Shown here: positions 8,013 to 15,467 of the stretch, piece after piece | Layout: each line of letters opens with the position of its first letter | Position numbering within the stretch: the first letter of the stretch is position 1 | NCBI GenBank assembly: GCA_946478775.1 | Contig: CAMLDR010000081.1 | Span: 1-18,452 of the forward strand | Direction: 5' to 3' | Source: an uncultured Flavobacteriales bacterium | Lineage (GTDB): Bacteria > Bacteroidota > Bacteroidia > Flavobacteriales > Crocinitomicaceae | DNA length: 18,452 bases | Notes under the pieces: generated by a model | Seen by the model: the letters and a program-made list of their open reading frames with translations, nothing else | Databases searched by the model: none | What the model was told of the DNA's origin: nothing | Made by a program: the position numbers and the translations under genes

Positions 8013-10052
8013 ATGAAAAAACAATTACTCACCCTTGGTTTCTTATCAAGCCTTGCAGCGTTTGGTCAAACATTCACAGATAATTTTGACGCTTATACTG
8101 CCGGACAAAAATTATGTCCGCAAAGCAGTGGCAACTGGACTACCTGGAGCAATGCTCCCGGAGGAGCCGAAGATGTTTTCGTTTCAAATGCCGACGCATC
8201 ATCAGGAAGCAACTCTTTATATTTCACTACAAGTGTTCAGGCAGGAGGACCTGTTGATTTGGTTCGCAATTTCGGGGTATTAAATACAGGTCAATTCGAC
8301 ATGGATTTCAATATCAAAGTTGAAACCGGAAAAGCAGGATATTTTAACCTTCAAAGAAATGCAACTATTGGTCAGGTTTGGGCAATGGACTGTTTTTTCA
8401 ACGATAATGGAACTATCTTAATCAACAATCAAAACGGATTGAATTTTACCGGGGCTACCTATCCTCAAAACACCTGGTTCAACTTCAAAATCTCCATTAA
8501 CTTCAATACCAATAATTGGGAAGTGTTTATTGATAATGTTTCCGTGGGATCATTCTCCAATCCGATAAACCAAATCGCATCTATCGATATTTACCCGACG
8601 GACCAAAATGCTCCGTATAGCTGTGGTTATTTCATCGATGATTTCCACACGGTTATCACTCCCTACTCTTTACCGGCTGTAAATGCGGGGGTAAATGGTT
8701 TGTCTTTCGATCAAGGAATGCTTGCAGGAAATGTAGTTACACCAAAAGTAGTGGTGCGCAACCTGGGAACAACACCAATCACCTCTTTTGAACTGGACGT
8801 TGACTATAACGGCAACAATATTACCCAGACAATAACAGGATTGAACCTGGCTTCCCTGGCTACAACAACGGTAACAATGACCGGAACACTTACGTTAGCG
8901 AGCGGTAATATGCCGATGACTGCAACCGTGAGCAATGTAAACGGTAACGGAGCAGATAATGATGCAAACGACGATGAACTTTCAATCGATGTAAGTCCTT
9001 TAACACCGGCAGTTGGTAAAATGGTAGTTGGCGAAGAAGGTACAGGAACCTGGTGTCAATGGTGTCCGAGAGGTGCTGTTTTCATGGATATGATGGAAGC
9101 AAAATACGAGCATTATTGGGCAGGAATTGCAGTTCATAACGGTGACCCGATGGTTGTAACGGATTATGATGATGGAATTGGAGGATTGATCGCCGGATAT
9201 CCTTCCGCTTTGGTTGACCGAATGACAGCAATTGACCCTTCAGAAATGGAGGAAGACTTTTTAACTCGTGTTCAGGTAGCTCCAAAAGCATTGATTGAAA
9301 ACGGTGCAACCTGGAATGCAACCACTCGTGAGTTGAAAGTATCTGTATCTGCTAATTTCTTATCTGCTGCCACAAGTTCTTACAAATTAGGAGTTGTTCT
9401 AACCGAAGATGAAGTAACCGGAACAGGAAGCAGCTATAGCCAATCCAATGCTTATGCAGGTGGTGGAAACGGAGTAATGGGCGGATTCGAATCATTACCG
9501 AACCCGGTTCCGGCAGCACAAATGGTTTACGATCATGTTGCAAGAGCTATTGAGCCAAGTTTCACCGGGTATGCAAACAGCTTCCCTGCAACTGTGAATA
9601 CGGGAGAAACACACACCATTACTGCCACATTTATTTTACCTGCTTCATGGGATGAAACTAAAATCCACATCGTTGGTTTATTGTTCAATCCTGCTGGAAA
9701 AGTTGATAATGCAGGAAAAGCTACCATTACCGAAGCTGTTGCAAACGGATTTGTTAGTGGAACGGATGTAACTGCAGGCCTGAACGATTTGAGTCAAATT
9801 GACGACTTGGTGCAAGTTTATCCAAACCCTGCTACAACAGCTGTTTCTGTAAGCCTGCAAATCAAAGAGCAAAGTGATGTTACAATCTCTGTAACTGATA
9901 TCGCCGGTAAAGAAATTTCAAGCAAAAACTATGGTCAGTTGAACGGAGCTTCTATTATCACAATCAATACAAGTAATACACCTGCGGGGGTTTACTTTGT
10001 GAATGTGAAGATGAACAATGCCGTTACACAGAAAAAAGTGATTATTCAGTAA
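8013..10052 (+). CDS. Omp28/thioredoxin-like T9SS type A cargo protein
   Basis: The product has 679 residues. A signal peptide ends near AAFGQ (residue 19). Residues about 20-215 look like a LamG/jelly-roll domain (FTDNFDAYTAG, then a beta-rich stretch ending YFIDDFH). About 220-325 resembles a CARDB or Ig-like spacer (VVVRNLGTTPITSFELDVDY). About 335-560 matches Omp28-family proteins: a thioredoxin-like fold with GTWCQWCPRG (CxxC at 348-351) and a candidate cis-Pro loop at GYPSAL (P397). The last ~80 residues, from QVYPNPATTAVSVSL to KKVIIQ, are a T9SS type A sorting domain. The CxxC suggests a surface or extracellular thiol-disulfide or peroxidase-like activity, but this is inference. It is monocistronic, with a terminator before and a palindrome after. 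Confidence 0.88.
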   Translation: MKKQLLTLGFLSSLAAFGQTFTDNFDAYTAGQKLCPQSSGNWTTWSNAPGGAEDVFVSNADASSGSNSLYFTTSVQAGGPVDLVRNFGVLNTGQFDMDFNIKVETGKAGYFNLQRNATIGQVWAMDCFFNDNGTILINNQNGLNFTGATYPQNTWFNFKISINFNTNNWEVFIDNVSVGSFSNPINQIASIDIYPTDQNAPYSCGYFIDDFHTVITPYSLPAVNAGVNGLSFDQGMLAGNVVTPKVVVRNLGTTPITSFELDVDYNGNNITQTITGLNLASLATTTVTMTGTLTLASGNMPMTATVSNVNGNGADNDANDDELSIDVSPLTPAVGKMVVGEEGTGTWCQWCPRGAVFMDMMEAKYEHYWAGIAVHNGDPMVVTDYDDGIGGLIAGYPSALVDRMTAIDPSEMEEDFLTRVQVAPKALIENGATWNATTRELKVSVSANFLSAATSSYKLGVVLTEDEVTGTGSSYSQSNAYAGGGNGVMGGFESLPNPVPAAQMVYDHVARAIEPSFTGYANSFPATVNTGETHTITATFILPASWDETKIHIVGLLFNPAGKVDNAGKATITEAVANGFVSGTDVTAGLNDLSQIDDLVQVYPNPATTAVSVSLQIKEQSDVTISVTDIAGKEISSKNYGQLNGASIITINTSNTPAGVYFVNVKMNNAVTQKKVIIQ

Positions 10053-10065
10053 TCAGATTAAACAT

Positions 10066-10113
10066 AAAAAAGTAGGGGCGTCCCGCATATGCGGGACGCC
10101 CCTACTTTTTTTC
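10066..10113. terminator. Perfect 46-base palindrome with T-run, likely bidirectional terminator
   Basis: 10066-10088 and 10089-10111 are exact reverse complements with no spacer, centred on CAT|ATG. The core arm is GTAGGGGCGTCCCGCAT; the flanks are A5-6 on the left and T7 on the right, so it can terminate transcription from either side. The core is far more G+C-rich than its surroundings. Cores of the type GTAGGGGCG...CGCCCCTAC remind me of dispersed palindromic repeats in several phyla, so it may also be a REP/MITE-like copy. Confidence 0.85.
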
Positions 10114-10114
10114 T

Positions 10115-10122
10115 TACTTTTG
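10115..10122 (+). promoter_or_regulatory. -7 box immediately before the PH-like membrane gene
   Basis: TACTTTTG matches TAnnTTTG fully and lies only 4 bases before the ATG at 10127. The expected -33 position falls inside the palindrome and has no TTTG. If used, transcription would begin at or next to the start codon. Confidence 0.4.
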
Positions 10123-10126
10123 TCGC

Positions 10127-10690
10127 ATGAAATGGATTGGAAACCGAATTAGTTATCTCGACGATCAGAATAAAACCACGTTTATTATAACTCCGGAACA
10201 AATCGGGGTTGTAAAGGCCTTAATGGGCGCGTGGTGTTTTATGTGGTTCGCAATCGGGGCAACCATTACCTGGTCCTTTTTTGCATTTCAATTCTCCCAG
10301 CAGGAAAAACTGATTCTAGCGGTTTTCATGGTGTTTTGGCTGTATTATTTTGTTCGTGTAGGAAGAACATTCCTTTGGATCATGTATGGCCGTGAATACA
10401 TCAAAGTGGATAAAATATCCCTGACGCTGAAAACAAGCATCGGGACTTATGGGAAAGCCAAAGAATACTATTTGGAAAACATTAAAAAAGTACGCGTTTC
10501 GGTTCCCAAAGAAAACTCTTTTCAGTCAGCATGGGAAAACTCCCCGTGGATTCGAGGAGGCGAACGGATTGAATTTGATTACTTAGGAAAAACGATCCGC
10601 CTGGGCAGAAAATTAAATCCACAGGATTCAAAATTGCTTTTCCAGCTCTTAACGAAACGCATCGAAGAGCACCTGAAAAAGAAGCATTAG
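10127..10690 (+). CDS. Small membrane protein with PH-like cytoplasmic tail
   Basis: The product has 187 residues and no signal peptide. Two hydrophobic helices are visible, about 30-54 (ALMGAWCFMWFAIGATITW) and 60-82 (LILAVFMVFWLYYFVRVG). The C-terminal half alternates strands: EYIKVDKISLTLKTSIG, then YYLENIKKVRVSV, then ERIEFDYLGKTIRLGRKL, and ends in a helix (QDSKLLFQLLTKRIEEHL). This layout resembles the bacterial PH-domain membrane proteins common in many phyla, but no specific family or role can be assigned. It ends 5 bases from the convergent TerB-like gene, with no room for a terminator between them. Confidence 0.75.
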   Translation: MKWIGNRISYLDDQNKTTFIITPEQIGVVKALMGAWCFMWFAIGATITWSFFAFQFSQQEKLILAVFMVFWLYYFVRVGRTFLWIMYGREYIKVDKISLTLKTSIGTYGKAKEYYLENIKKVRVSVPKENSFQSAWENSPWIRGGERIEFDYLGKTIRLGRKLNPQDSKLLFQLLTKRIEEHLKKKH

Positions 10691-10695
10691 CCGTA

Positions 10696-11118
10696 TCAGA
10701 TTACAATTCTCAAAACTTCTTCCCGATCCATTCCCTTTCTTAAATGCTCCAGAATAATGGGGAATTTTTCATCGATACGATCTGGTGTGAACCCCAGTTC
10801 AATGCCTAGTCTTCTAACCAATTTAGTCTCGTTCGCATCCATATTCCCGTCAATAGCCAAAAGCTGGATCAATTGAATAAAACGCTCGTATCTTTCTTCC
10901 CTCGAAACCGGTGGAATAAATGGATAATCATCCGGATTTTCACAAATCTCCGTCACCTGTTCTTCCGTTAAGGAGAGTTTTGTGGCAATTCTTTTAAGCA
11001 GCTGGTTTTCTGCAAAACTTACATTTCCGTCAATTCGTGCCAACATAACCAGGTTTCTGAAATGGCCTTTTTGACGTGCTTGTTCTCCTGAATCGAAGAT
11101 GTGTGAAAATGAACTCAT
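10696..11118 (-). CDS. TerB-like (tellurite resistance B domain) protein
   Basis: The 140-residue, helix-rich cytoplasmic protein contains two copies of the TerB-type acidic motif: ARIDGNVSFAE (D30-E37) and LAIDGNMDANE (D90-E97), each followed by an amphipathic helix (LLKRIATKLSL, LVRRLGIELGF). TerB-family domains bind metal at such acidic sites and occur in many contexts. No other ter genes lie nearby, so tellurite resistance should not be inferred. The full length fits a single TerB domain. It follows the GT-C-like gene on the same strand across a 98-base gap filled by a word array. The start ATG at 11118 is the only sensible one. Confidence 0.8.
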   Translation of the reverse strand: MSSFSHIFDSGEQARQKGHFRNLVMLARIDGNVSFAENQLLKRIATKLSLTEEQVTEICENPDDYPFIPPVSREERYERFIQLIQLLAIDGNMDANETKLVRRLGIELGFTPDRIDEKFPIILEHLRKGMDREEVLRIVI

Positions 11119-11124
11119 ATGATA

Positions 11125-11210
11125 GTTTAAATGTTTAAAGAGTTAAAATTGTTCAATCGTTCAAAAAACTTCTCAATTACATTTTCCAATTGAACTTTTT
11201 GAACTTTTTC
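11125..11210. repeat. Array of GTTnAAA words with inverted TTGAAC copies
   Basis: GTT anchors recur at 11125, 11133, 11142, 11151 and 11159 (spacing 8, 9, 9, 8), giving the words GTTTAAAT, GTTTAAAGA, GTTAAAATT, GTTCAATC and GTTCAAAA. After about 25 bases, reverse-complement words with GAAC at 11192 and 11201 (spacing 9) follow. The architecture is the same as at 3692-3777. It fills the gap between two minus-strand genes and overlaps the region where a promoter for the TerB-like gene would be expected. Confidence 0.55.
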
Positions 11211-11216
11211 TACTTG

Positions 11217-12995
11217 TTAATTGCGGATCAAACTTAATGCCTTTATTTTTAATGAGTGAATGATCACTCCCTTTTTTCCCGGATTATAAACAGAAATGTG
11301 AATCTGATCTTTACGATGATTGATTCTCGGAACGTTAAAGGACACTTTCAAAGTATCTGTGTCTCCCGATTTTTTCTGGGTAACCAGCGGATAATATTTC
11401 CAGTCGTAAGTACTGTATTTACTCACCGTTTCAAACAGAATGGTTCCCGGAAGCAAAGAATCCCCGTTCTGGTAAATGATCTGTGCTTCAAACAGCGTTT
11501 CATCCGTCTTTAGTTTCGGAAAAAAAGAAGTTCTCAAAAGAAAAGTTTCTCTTCCTGGCAGCCCCTTCTTGTTTTTTACTTCATCGAAAACAAGTTCTTC
11601 TATCTTTCCAAACCCCAATTCTTGCGCTTTCAATTTACGGGGCCAATCCACAATTGACCGATCTATTTCCAGGCGGTTCGTCTGGTAATCAGGCGGCATA
11701 TACGGTTTCCCGAAAATATACCAGTAATGGGCTTTTGTCATTCGATCCGGGCTTAAATAACCGATTGTAAATTGCTTCGATTGCAAAACGGATAAACCCA
11801 ATGTAAAAAAGACAAAAACCATCATCACATAGGTTCTGATCCTGGTTTTACTTAAATAAACAAGTGCAAAACCAAGTGGTAAAACCAGGAGGGGATACAA
11901 ATCGACCATTACCCTTGAACCGAAAGACGCGGCATACCACCAGCATTCCCAGGAAGCAAAAATCCAAATGGCCAGAACAGTGGAACCAAAAATTGCCCAA
12001 AACAATTCTCTCTGCTGTTCGTAAAGCTTTATAAATCCTGGAATAAGTAATAAAAACACCGGACTGTAAAGCAACCAGCCTTTCTTATAACTAACTAAAA
12101 AATCAACCAAATGCGGATCGGTAAGCACCACCTTTTCCACATGCATATTCGGCATGAACCAACTTCCTCCAAGAACTTTCCAATAGATTAATTGAGGCAA
12201 ATTGAAAAGTAAACCGGCTAATGGAAATAAAAGAATAGATTTCCAATAGGTCCATTTACCGGCGTAAACATTCCGCAGCATGATCAGCGGAAGAAGTCCC
12301 AATAATACATGAGTTGGCCTTATGGCAGAAATCAAACCCAAAGTAATTACCGCAATAAGCAAGTGCTTTTTCTTTTTCCATTGCTTAAACTTCAGCAGGG
12401 AGTAAAAAAGCAGGGCAATTAAAGCGAACAGGTAAATGTGCTGGAGTTGATAAGAATGAACAGCTGTAGCCCAAAAGTTCGTCCCGAAATAAATAATCAA
12501 CAAGAGCAAAGAACTGACTTGATCGGAAAAGAACCATTGGAGGATTTTATTCAGGAAATAAACTCCCAGCAGGATAAAAAAGAGTGCATTGAGTAAATAG
12601 GTAATGTGGTAAGGAGTACTAAAACCATCCTTGGGATAACCCAATGATTTCGCAAAAACATGCCCGATTGCATAAGCAGGTAATTGCAAATACGCTTGAC
12701 CCATGTGGTAAATGTCCAAACTATTCCCGTTGTCCACCCTTTTAAGCTGATACACATAGTTGCCATCACAGTACTTATTTTGGACCGCCTGCAATTCACT
12801 TTGCTGCAGAATCAAATTCCGGTACTGGAACAGTTGAGTCAGGTACATGTAATATCCATAGCCGTCATAAGAGCAAACACACCTTTCTTCTCCTTTAGCG
12901 ACGGCTGTAATTTTCCCGGTGAAATTCAGTGTGAATACACTAACGATCAACAGAATGGTAATCTTTCGGATATTCTTTTTTAGAAAATCAACCAT
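11217..12995 (-). CDS. Multi-pass GT-C-like membrane protein (possible glycosyltransferase)
   Basis: The product has 592 residues with about 10-11 predicted membrane helices between residues 10 and 410: for example [50 protein letters not shown] and [20 protein letters not shown] long first loop contains [15 protein letters not shown], whose acidic residue recalls the catalytic first-loop Asp of GT-C glycosyltransferases. [15 protein letters not shown] is also typical of that fold. The last ~180 residues are soluble and beta-rich, presumably outside the membrane. The start ATG overlaps the gmhA-like stop by 8 bases, so the two are coexpressed. A lipid-linked sugar donor is expected for the class; the acceptor is unknown. 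Exact family is not recognised. Confidence 0.75.
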   Translation of the reverse strand: MVDFLKKNIRKITILLIVSVFTLNFTGKITAVAKGEERCVCSYDGYGYYMYLTQLFQYRNLILQQSELQAVQNKYCDGNYVYQLKRVDNGNSLDIYHMGQAYLQLPAYAIGHVFAKSLGYPKDGFSTPYHITYLLNALFFILLGVYFLNKILQWFFSDQVSSLLLLIIYFGTNFWATAVHSYQLQHIYLFALIALLFYSLLKFKQWKKKKHLLIAVITLGLISAIRPTHVLLGLLPLIMLRNVYAGKWTYWKSILLFPLAGLLFNLPQLIYWKVLGGSWFMPNMHVEKVVLTDPHLVDFLVSYKKGWLLYSPVFLLLIPGFIKLYEQQRELFWAIFGSTVLAIWIFASWECWWYAASFGSRVMVDLYPLLVLPLGFALVYLSKTRIRTYVMMVFVFFTLGLSVLQSKQFTIGYLSPDRMTKAHYWYIFGKPYMPPDYQTNRLEIDRSIVDWPRKLKAQELGFGKIEELVFDEVKNKKGLPGRETFLLRTSFFPKLKTDETLFEAQIIYQNGDSLLPGTILFETVSKYSTYDWKYYPLVTQKKSGDTDTLKVSFNVPRINHRKDQIHISVYNPGKKGVIIHSLKIKALSLIRN

Positions 12996-13557
12996 TCAAT
13001 TGGTGTTCAATGAAGTCGATCAGTGTATGAATTACCTTAATATGAATTTCCTGAGCCCTGTCTGCATACTCCGAATGAGGTGCGCGAATTTCCACATCAC
13101 AAAGTCCGGCCATCTTCCCTCCGTCTTTTCCGGTGAGCCCAATGATTTTCATTCCCTTTTCTTTGGCGGTTTCAATAGCACGAAGCACATTCTTTGAATT
13201 TCCGGATGTGGAGATCGCTAACAAGACATCTCCATTCTGACCTATCGCTTCCAGGTAACGCGAAAAAATAAAATCGTACCCGTAATCATTTCCAACGCAA
13301 CTGATGTGTGACGGATCCGAAATACTCAAAGCAGGAATTGCCCTTCTGTCGTTCCGATATCTTCCCGTCAATTCTTCAGCAAAATGCATGGCATCGCACA
13401 TAGAGCCCCCGTTTCCGCATGAAATAATCTTCCCTCCTGAATTGATTGCCGAAACCATTAAGTTTCCTGCATCCTGAATCAGTTGGTGATTCGCTGCGCT
13501 GTTAAATTTTTGCAAAATTTCCAGTGCTTCGTTAAAATGGTCTGCTATTTGTTTCAT
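12988..13557 (-). CDS. gmhA: Phosphoheptose isomerase (SIS domain, GmhA type)
   Basis: This enzyme converts sedoheptulose 7-phosphate to D-glycero-D-manno-heptose 7-phosphate, the first step of ADP-heptose synthesis in the cytoplasm. I use the ATG at 13557 ([15 protein letters not shown]), giving 189 residues, close to the ~192 of E. coli GmhA. The longer frame back to 13707 adds 50 unlikely residues and runs into the divergent gene. Motifs are [20 protein letters not shown] (46-65, substrate loop and catalytic Glu at 61/62), ISTSGNSKN (sugar-phosphate binding, 115-123) and QEIHIKVIH, where Q169 and H177 keep the spacing of the E. coli Gln/His pair. No gmhB or hldE lies nearby. A TATTTTTG -7 box lies upstream (13589-13582). 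Confidence 0.88.
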   Translation of the reverse strand: MKQIADHFNEALEILQKFNSAANHQLIQDAGNLMVSAINSGGKIISCGNGGSMCDAMHFAEELTGRYRNDRRAIPALSISDPSHISCVGNDYGYDFIFSRYLEAIGQNGDVLLAISTSGNSKNVLRAIETAKEKGMKIIGLTGKDGGKMAGLCDVEIRAPHSEYADRAQEIHIKVIHTLIDFIEHQLNG

Positions 13558-13581
13558 GCCTCTGCAAATGGGATTGTTTGT

Positions 13582-13589
13582 CAAAAATA
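13582..13589 (-). promoter_or_regulatory. -7 box of the gmhA transcript
   Basis: On the minus strand TATTTTTG matches TAnnTTTG exactly, 24 bases before the ATG at 13557. No clear -33 TTTG is found 17-23 bases further upstream. It would drive gmhA and the overlapping GT-C-like gene. Confidence 0.45.
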
Positions 13590-13629
13590 AATAATTATTG
13601 AGTGCAGTTACCATTTTGGATAAACTTGT

Positions 13630-13637
13630 TATATTTG
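13630..13637 (+). promoter_or_regulatory. -7 box of the small exported protein gene
   Basis: TATATTTG is an exact TAnnTTTG match, 35 bases before the ATG at 13673. A nearby TTTTG at 13614-13618 is only 11 bases upstream, too close for a standard -33 element. It is divergent from the gmhA -7 box in the same 115-base gap. Confidence 0.45.
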
Positions 13638-13672
13638 AAATCGGAGTTGGGCTCCTTAACACAAAAACAACT

Positions 13673-14095
13673 ATGAAAAATATTCTACTTGCCATTCTAA
13701 CCATCACTTTAGGATATAGCGCATCAGCACAAGATGACTGTTTTAAGAAATTGGAAGACGCATTTTCAAAAAGAGGGTCTTACACAGTTGCCGATGATAT
13801 GCACAGAAATGTTATTGTTAGCTTTTTTACACCTGAAGGAGTTGAATGCCTCACAGGAAAAGCTCGCGTGGAAAATGGATCGGTTGTTTCTGTTTTTCTT
13901 CAATACGAAGATGGAAGCTTTTATTTGTTAGAAAAAAAATTCTATAATGCTAAAAAAACAAGCCCGGTGGTAACCAATGGTATTTCTGAAATGATCTTTA
14001 CTGTTGACGGGGAAAAATTCAGGGTTGTTTTTATCGACAAATTAAAACCAAAAGTAAAATCATACAAACAGGCAAATTTGCCGGATGATTTATAG
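13673..14095 (+). CDS. Small exported protein of unknown function
   Basis: I start at the ATG at 13673 because it opens a clean signal peptide ([20 protein letters not shown], cut after Q20); the upstream frame to 13598 adds 25 residues that would bury it. The product has 140 residues. The mature part is beta-rich ([51 protein letters not shown]) with two cysteines, DDC near the mature N-terminus and VEC in the middle, which could form a disulfide. There is no T9SS tail or lipobox, so a periplasmic location is inferred. It is a monocistronic gene with its own -7 box and a terminator 19 bases after the stop. No family recognised. Confidence 0.8.
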   Translation: MKNILLAILTITLGYSASAQDDCFKKLEDAFSKRGSYTVADDMHRNVIVSFFTPEGVECLTGKARVENGSVVSVFLQYEDGSFYLLEKKFYNAKKTSPVVTNGISEMIFTVDGEKFRVVFIDKLKPKVKSYKQANLPDDL

Positions 14096-14113
14096 ATAAA
14101 ATCAAGAAATTAT

Positions 14114-14144
14114 AAAGTCCTTCGAAATTCGGAGGACTTTTTTT
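14114..14144 (+). terminator. Rho-independent terminator after the small exported gene
   Basis: AAAGTCCTTCGAA (14114-14126) pairs with TTCGGAGGACTTT (14128-14140), with one T:G wobble and otherwise full complementarity, followed by a T-run to 14144. The T-run overlaps the last bases of the convergent kinase gene's stop codon, so the two genes share this end. Confidence 0.8.
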
Positions 14145-15387
14145 ATGCCAGGATGTCTTTCTCTTCCAGGTTCAGTACCAAAATGGAATAAGTGGTTCCG
14201 CACTCCTTCAACTCGATATCTTTCGTCCCTTCCAGCTGTTCTATTAAAGTATCTATCAAAACCAATCCAAAAGTAGAACTTTCAATTCCCGGTTTCCAGA
14301 GTCCATTGTCAAAGTATGTAATCCGCAAACGATTCTCTCCCTCTTTTTGGATCTCAATTTGAATGCGGGCATTTGTAGTTTCGTTAAAAGCATGTTTCAG
14401 GGAATTTGAAACCAGTTCATTCACCAGTAGCCCTATCGGGATCAATGTTTTCAAACCGATCTTTCCCACTTCCGTTTTGATTTCGTACTGCACTGTTTTT
14501 TCGGCAAAGCTCAGATTCATAATCTCATGGATGAGTTCATCCAGGTAATCACCAATCCGGATTTGGGACAAATTATCGTTCTGATAGAGCTTTTGGTGTA
14601 TCATGGACATCGCCATGATTCGATTGATAGATTCCTGGAACAATAAGCGGAATTCAGGGTTATTTACCTCCTGGCTCTGCATACGTAAAAGACTCACCAC
14701 GATCTGCAGGTTGTTTTTCACCCGATGATGGATCTCCCTGACGAGGGTCGTTTTCTCGTCATTCTGCAATTGGATCCGGGTATTCTGATCCTTCAGCTGA
14801 CCATAAGATTCCAAAAGTTTCTGCTGCGAATAACGGTTCTGTTCCAAAAACAAATAGAATAAATAAAAGTTTAATGAGAATGCAGCAATTAATTCGATCA
14901 TCAAAGAGATCTTTTCATACATGGTAAGTTCCTCCAATGTCAGGATCTGGTTATTCATGTAAAGAAAAATAAATATTCCCATGGTACTGACAGACAGGAA
15001 CAAGAGTATAAAACCCAATTTGCGCCCCAGGGTGAAGAATGCCAGGAATATGACTGTCATCAGCCACAGAACATCCACTAAATGGATCCTGCTGTGATAA
15101 ACCAGGAGTGAAAAAGCGACAATCATGTAACCGCATATCGAATAAATGTAGAAGACTAATAAATAGTTCCTGTTATTCGATTTCATGATGACTATGCAGA
15201 CAGCACTTATAACCGTGGCAACAGCCATCATGCTGAAGCTTTCCATGGATTCAAAATAACGGGTATAAGAAAGTATGCCAAAAATGCACAGGAACATGAT
15301 GGACATGCGAAAGGCGAGCTTCACGCGCAACTCTTCAAAATAGGTTGCGACCTCCCCGGGAATAGAGTCAGATTCTAAATTTCTCAA
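14143..15387 (-). CDS. Membrane sensor histidine kinase, HisKA_2 family
   Basis: Six membrane helices (from MSIMFLCIFGILSYTRYF to IAAFSLNFYLFYLFLEQ) are followed by a coiled linker, then the HisKA_2 phosphoacceptor motif REIHHRVKNNLQIVVSLLRM. The ATP-binding domain has its N-box at LLVNELVSNSLKHAF, a D-N-G at FDNGLW and a final GLVLIDTLIEQLEG box. The start is uncertain. The longest frame begins at a TTG at 15441; I prefer the TTG at 15387 (LRNLESDSIPGEVATYF, 414 residues) because a promoter-like TATATTAG lies just before it. The first ATG, at 15306, would begin right at the first helix. No response regulator gene is adjacent, so it is an orphan kinase with unknown signal. It is divergent from the SDR gene. 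Confidence 0.85.
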   Translation of the reverse strand: MRNLESDSIPGEVATYFEELRVKLAFRMSIMFLCIFGILSYTRYFESMESFSMMAVATVISAVCIVIMKSNNRNYLLVFYIYSICGYMIVAFSLLVYHSRIHLVDVLWLMTVIFLAFFTLGRKLGFILLFLSVSTMGIFIFLYMNNQILTLEELTMYEKISLMIELIAAFSLNFYLFYLFLEQNRYSQQKLLESYGQLKDQNTRIQLQNDEKTTLVREIHHRVKNNLQIVVSLLRMQSQEVNNPEFRLLFQESINRIMAMSMIHQKLYQNDNLSQIRIGDYLDELIHEIMNLSFAEKTVQYEIKTEVGKIGLKTLIPIGLLVNELVSNSLKHAFNETTNARIQIEIQKEGENRLRITYFDNGLWKPGIESSTFGLVLIDTLIEQLEGTKDIELKECGTTYSILVLNLEEKDILA

Positions 15388-15404
15388 TTGAAAGCAGTAT
15401 GAAT

Positions 15405-15436
15405 CTAATATACACAAGTTTTCCTGAAAATTGCAA
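15405..15436 (-). promoter_or_regulatory. Candidate promoter of the sensor kinase
   Basis: On the minus strand a TTG (15436-15434) is followed after 21 bases by TATATTAG (15412-15405), near the TTG-N19-TAnnTTTG consensus. The start point would fall near 15400, about 13 bases before the TTG codon at 15387. The -33 TTG is the minus-strand half of the TTGCAA shared with the SDR promoter. Confidence 0.4.
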
Positions 15437-15460
15437 CTCAAATCTAATTATGTATTTTCG
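15431..15460 (+). promoter_or_regulatory. Candidate promoter of the SDR gene
   Basis: TTG at 15431-15433, a 19-base spacer and TATTTTCG at 15453-15460 fit the Bacteroidota consensus with one mismatch in the -7 box. The box ends 7 bases before the ATG at 15468, so the mRNA would have almost no leader. Confidence 0.5.
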
Positions 15461-15467
15461 CACCAAG

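Noticed and set aside
10696..11118. Tellurite resistance operon
   Set aside because: Only a TerB-like domain is present, with no other ter gene, and this domain is common in unrelated contexts.
11256..11770. Plus-strand open frames opposite the GT-C-like gene
   Set aside because: They are short overlapping frames with low-complexity translation, antisense to a coherent membrane protein.
13598..13672. Upstream extension of the small exported protein
   Set aside because: It places 25 residues in front of a textbook signal peptide and covers the TATATTTG box. The start at 13673 is much better.
12988..13707. Long version of the SIS-domain gene starting at 13707
   Set aside because: The extra 50 residues do not resemble GmhA, and the frame would run through the start and promoter of the divergent exported protein. 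The ATG at 13557 gives the normal family length.
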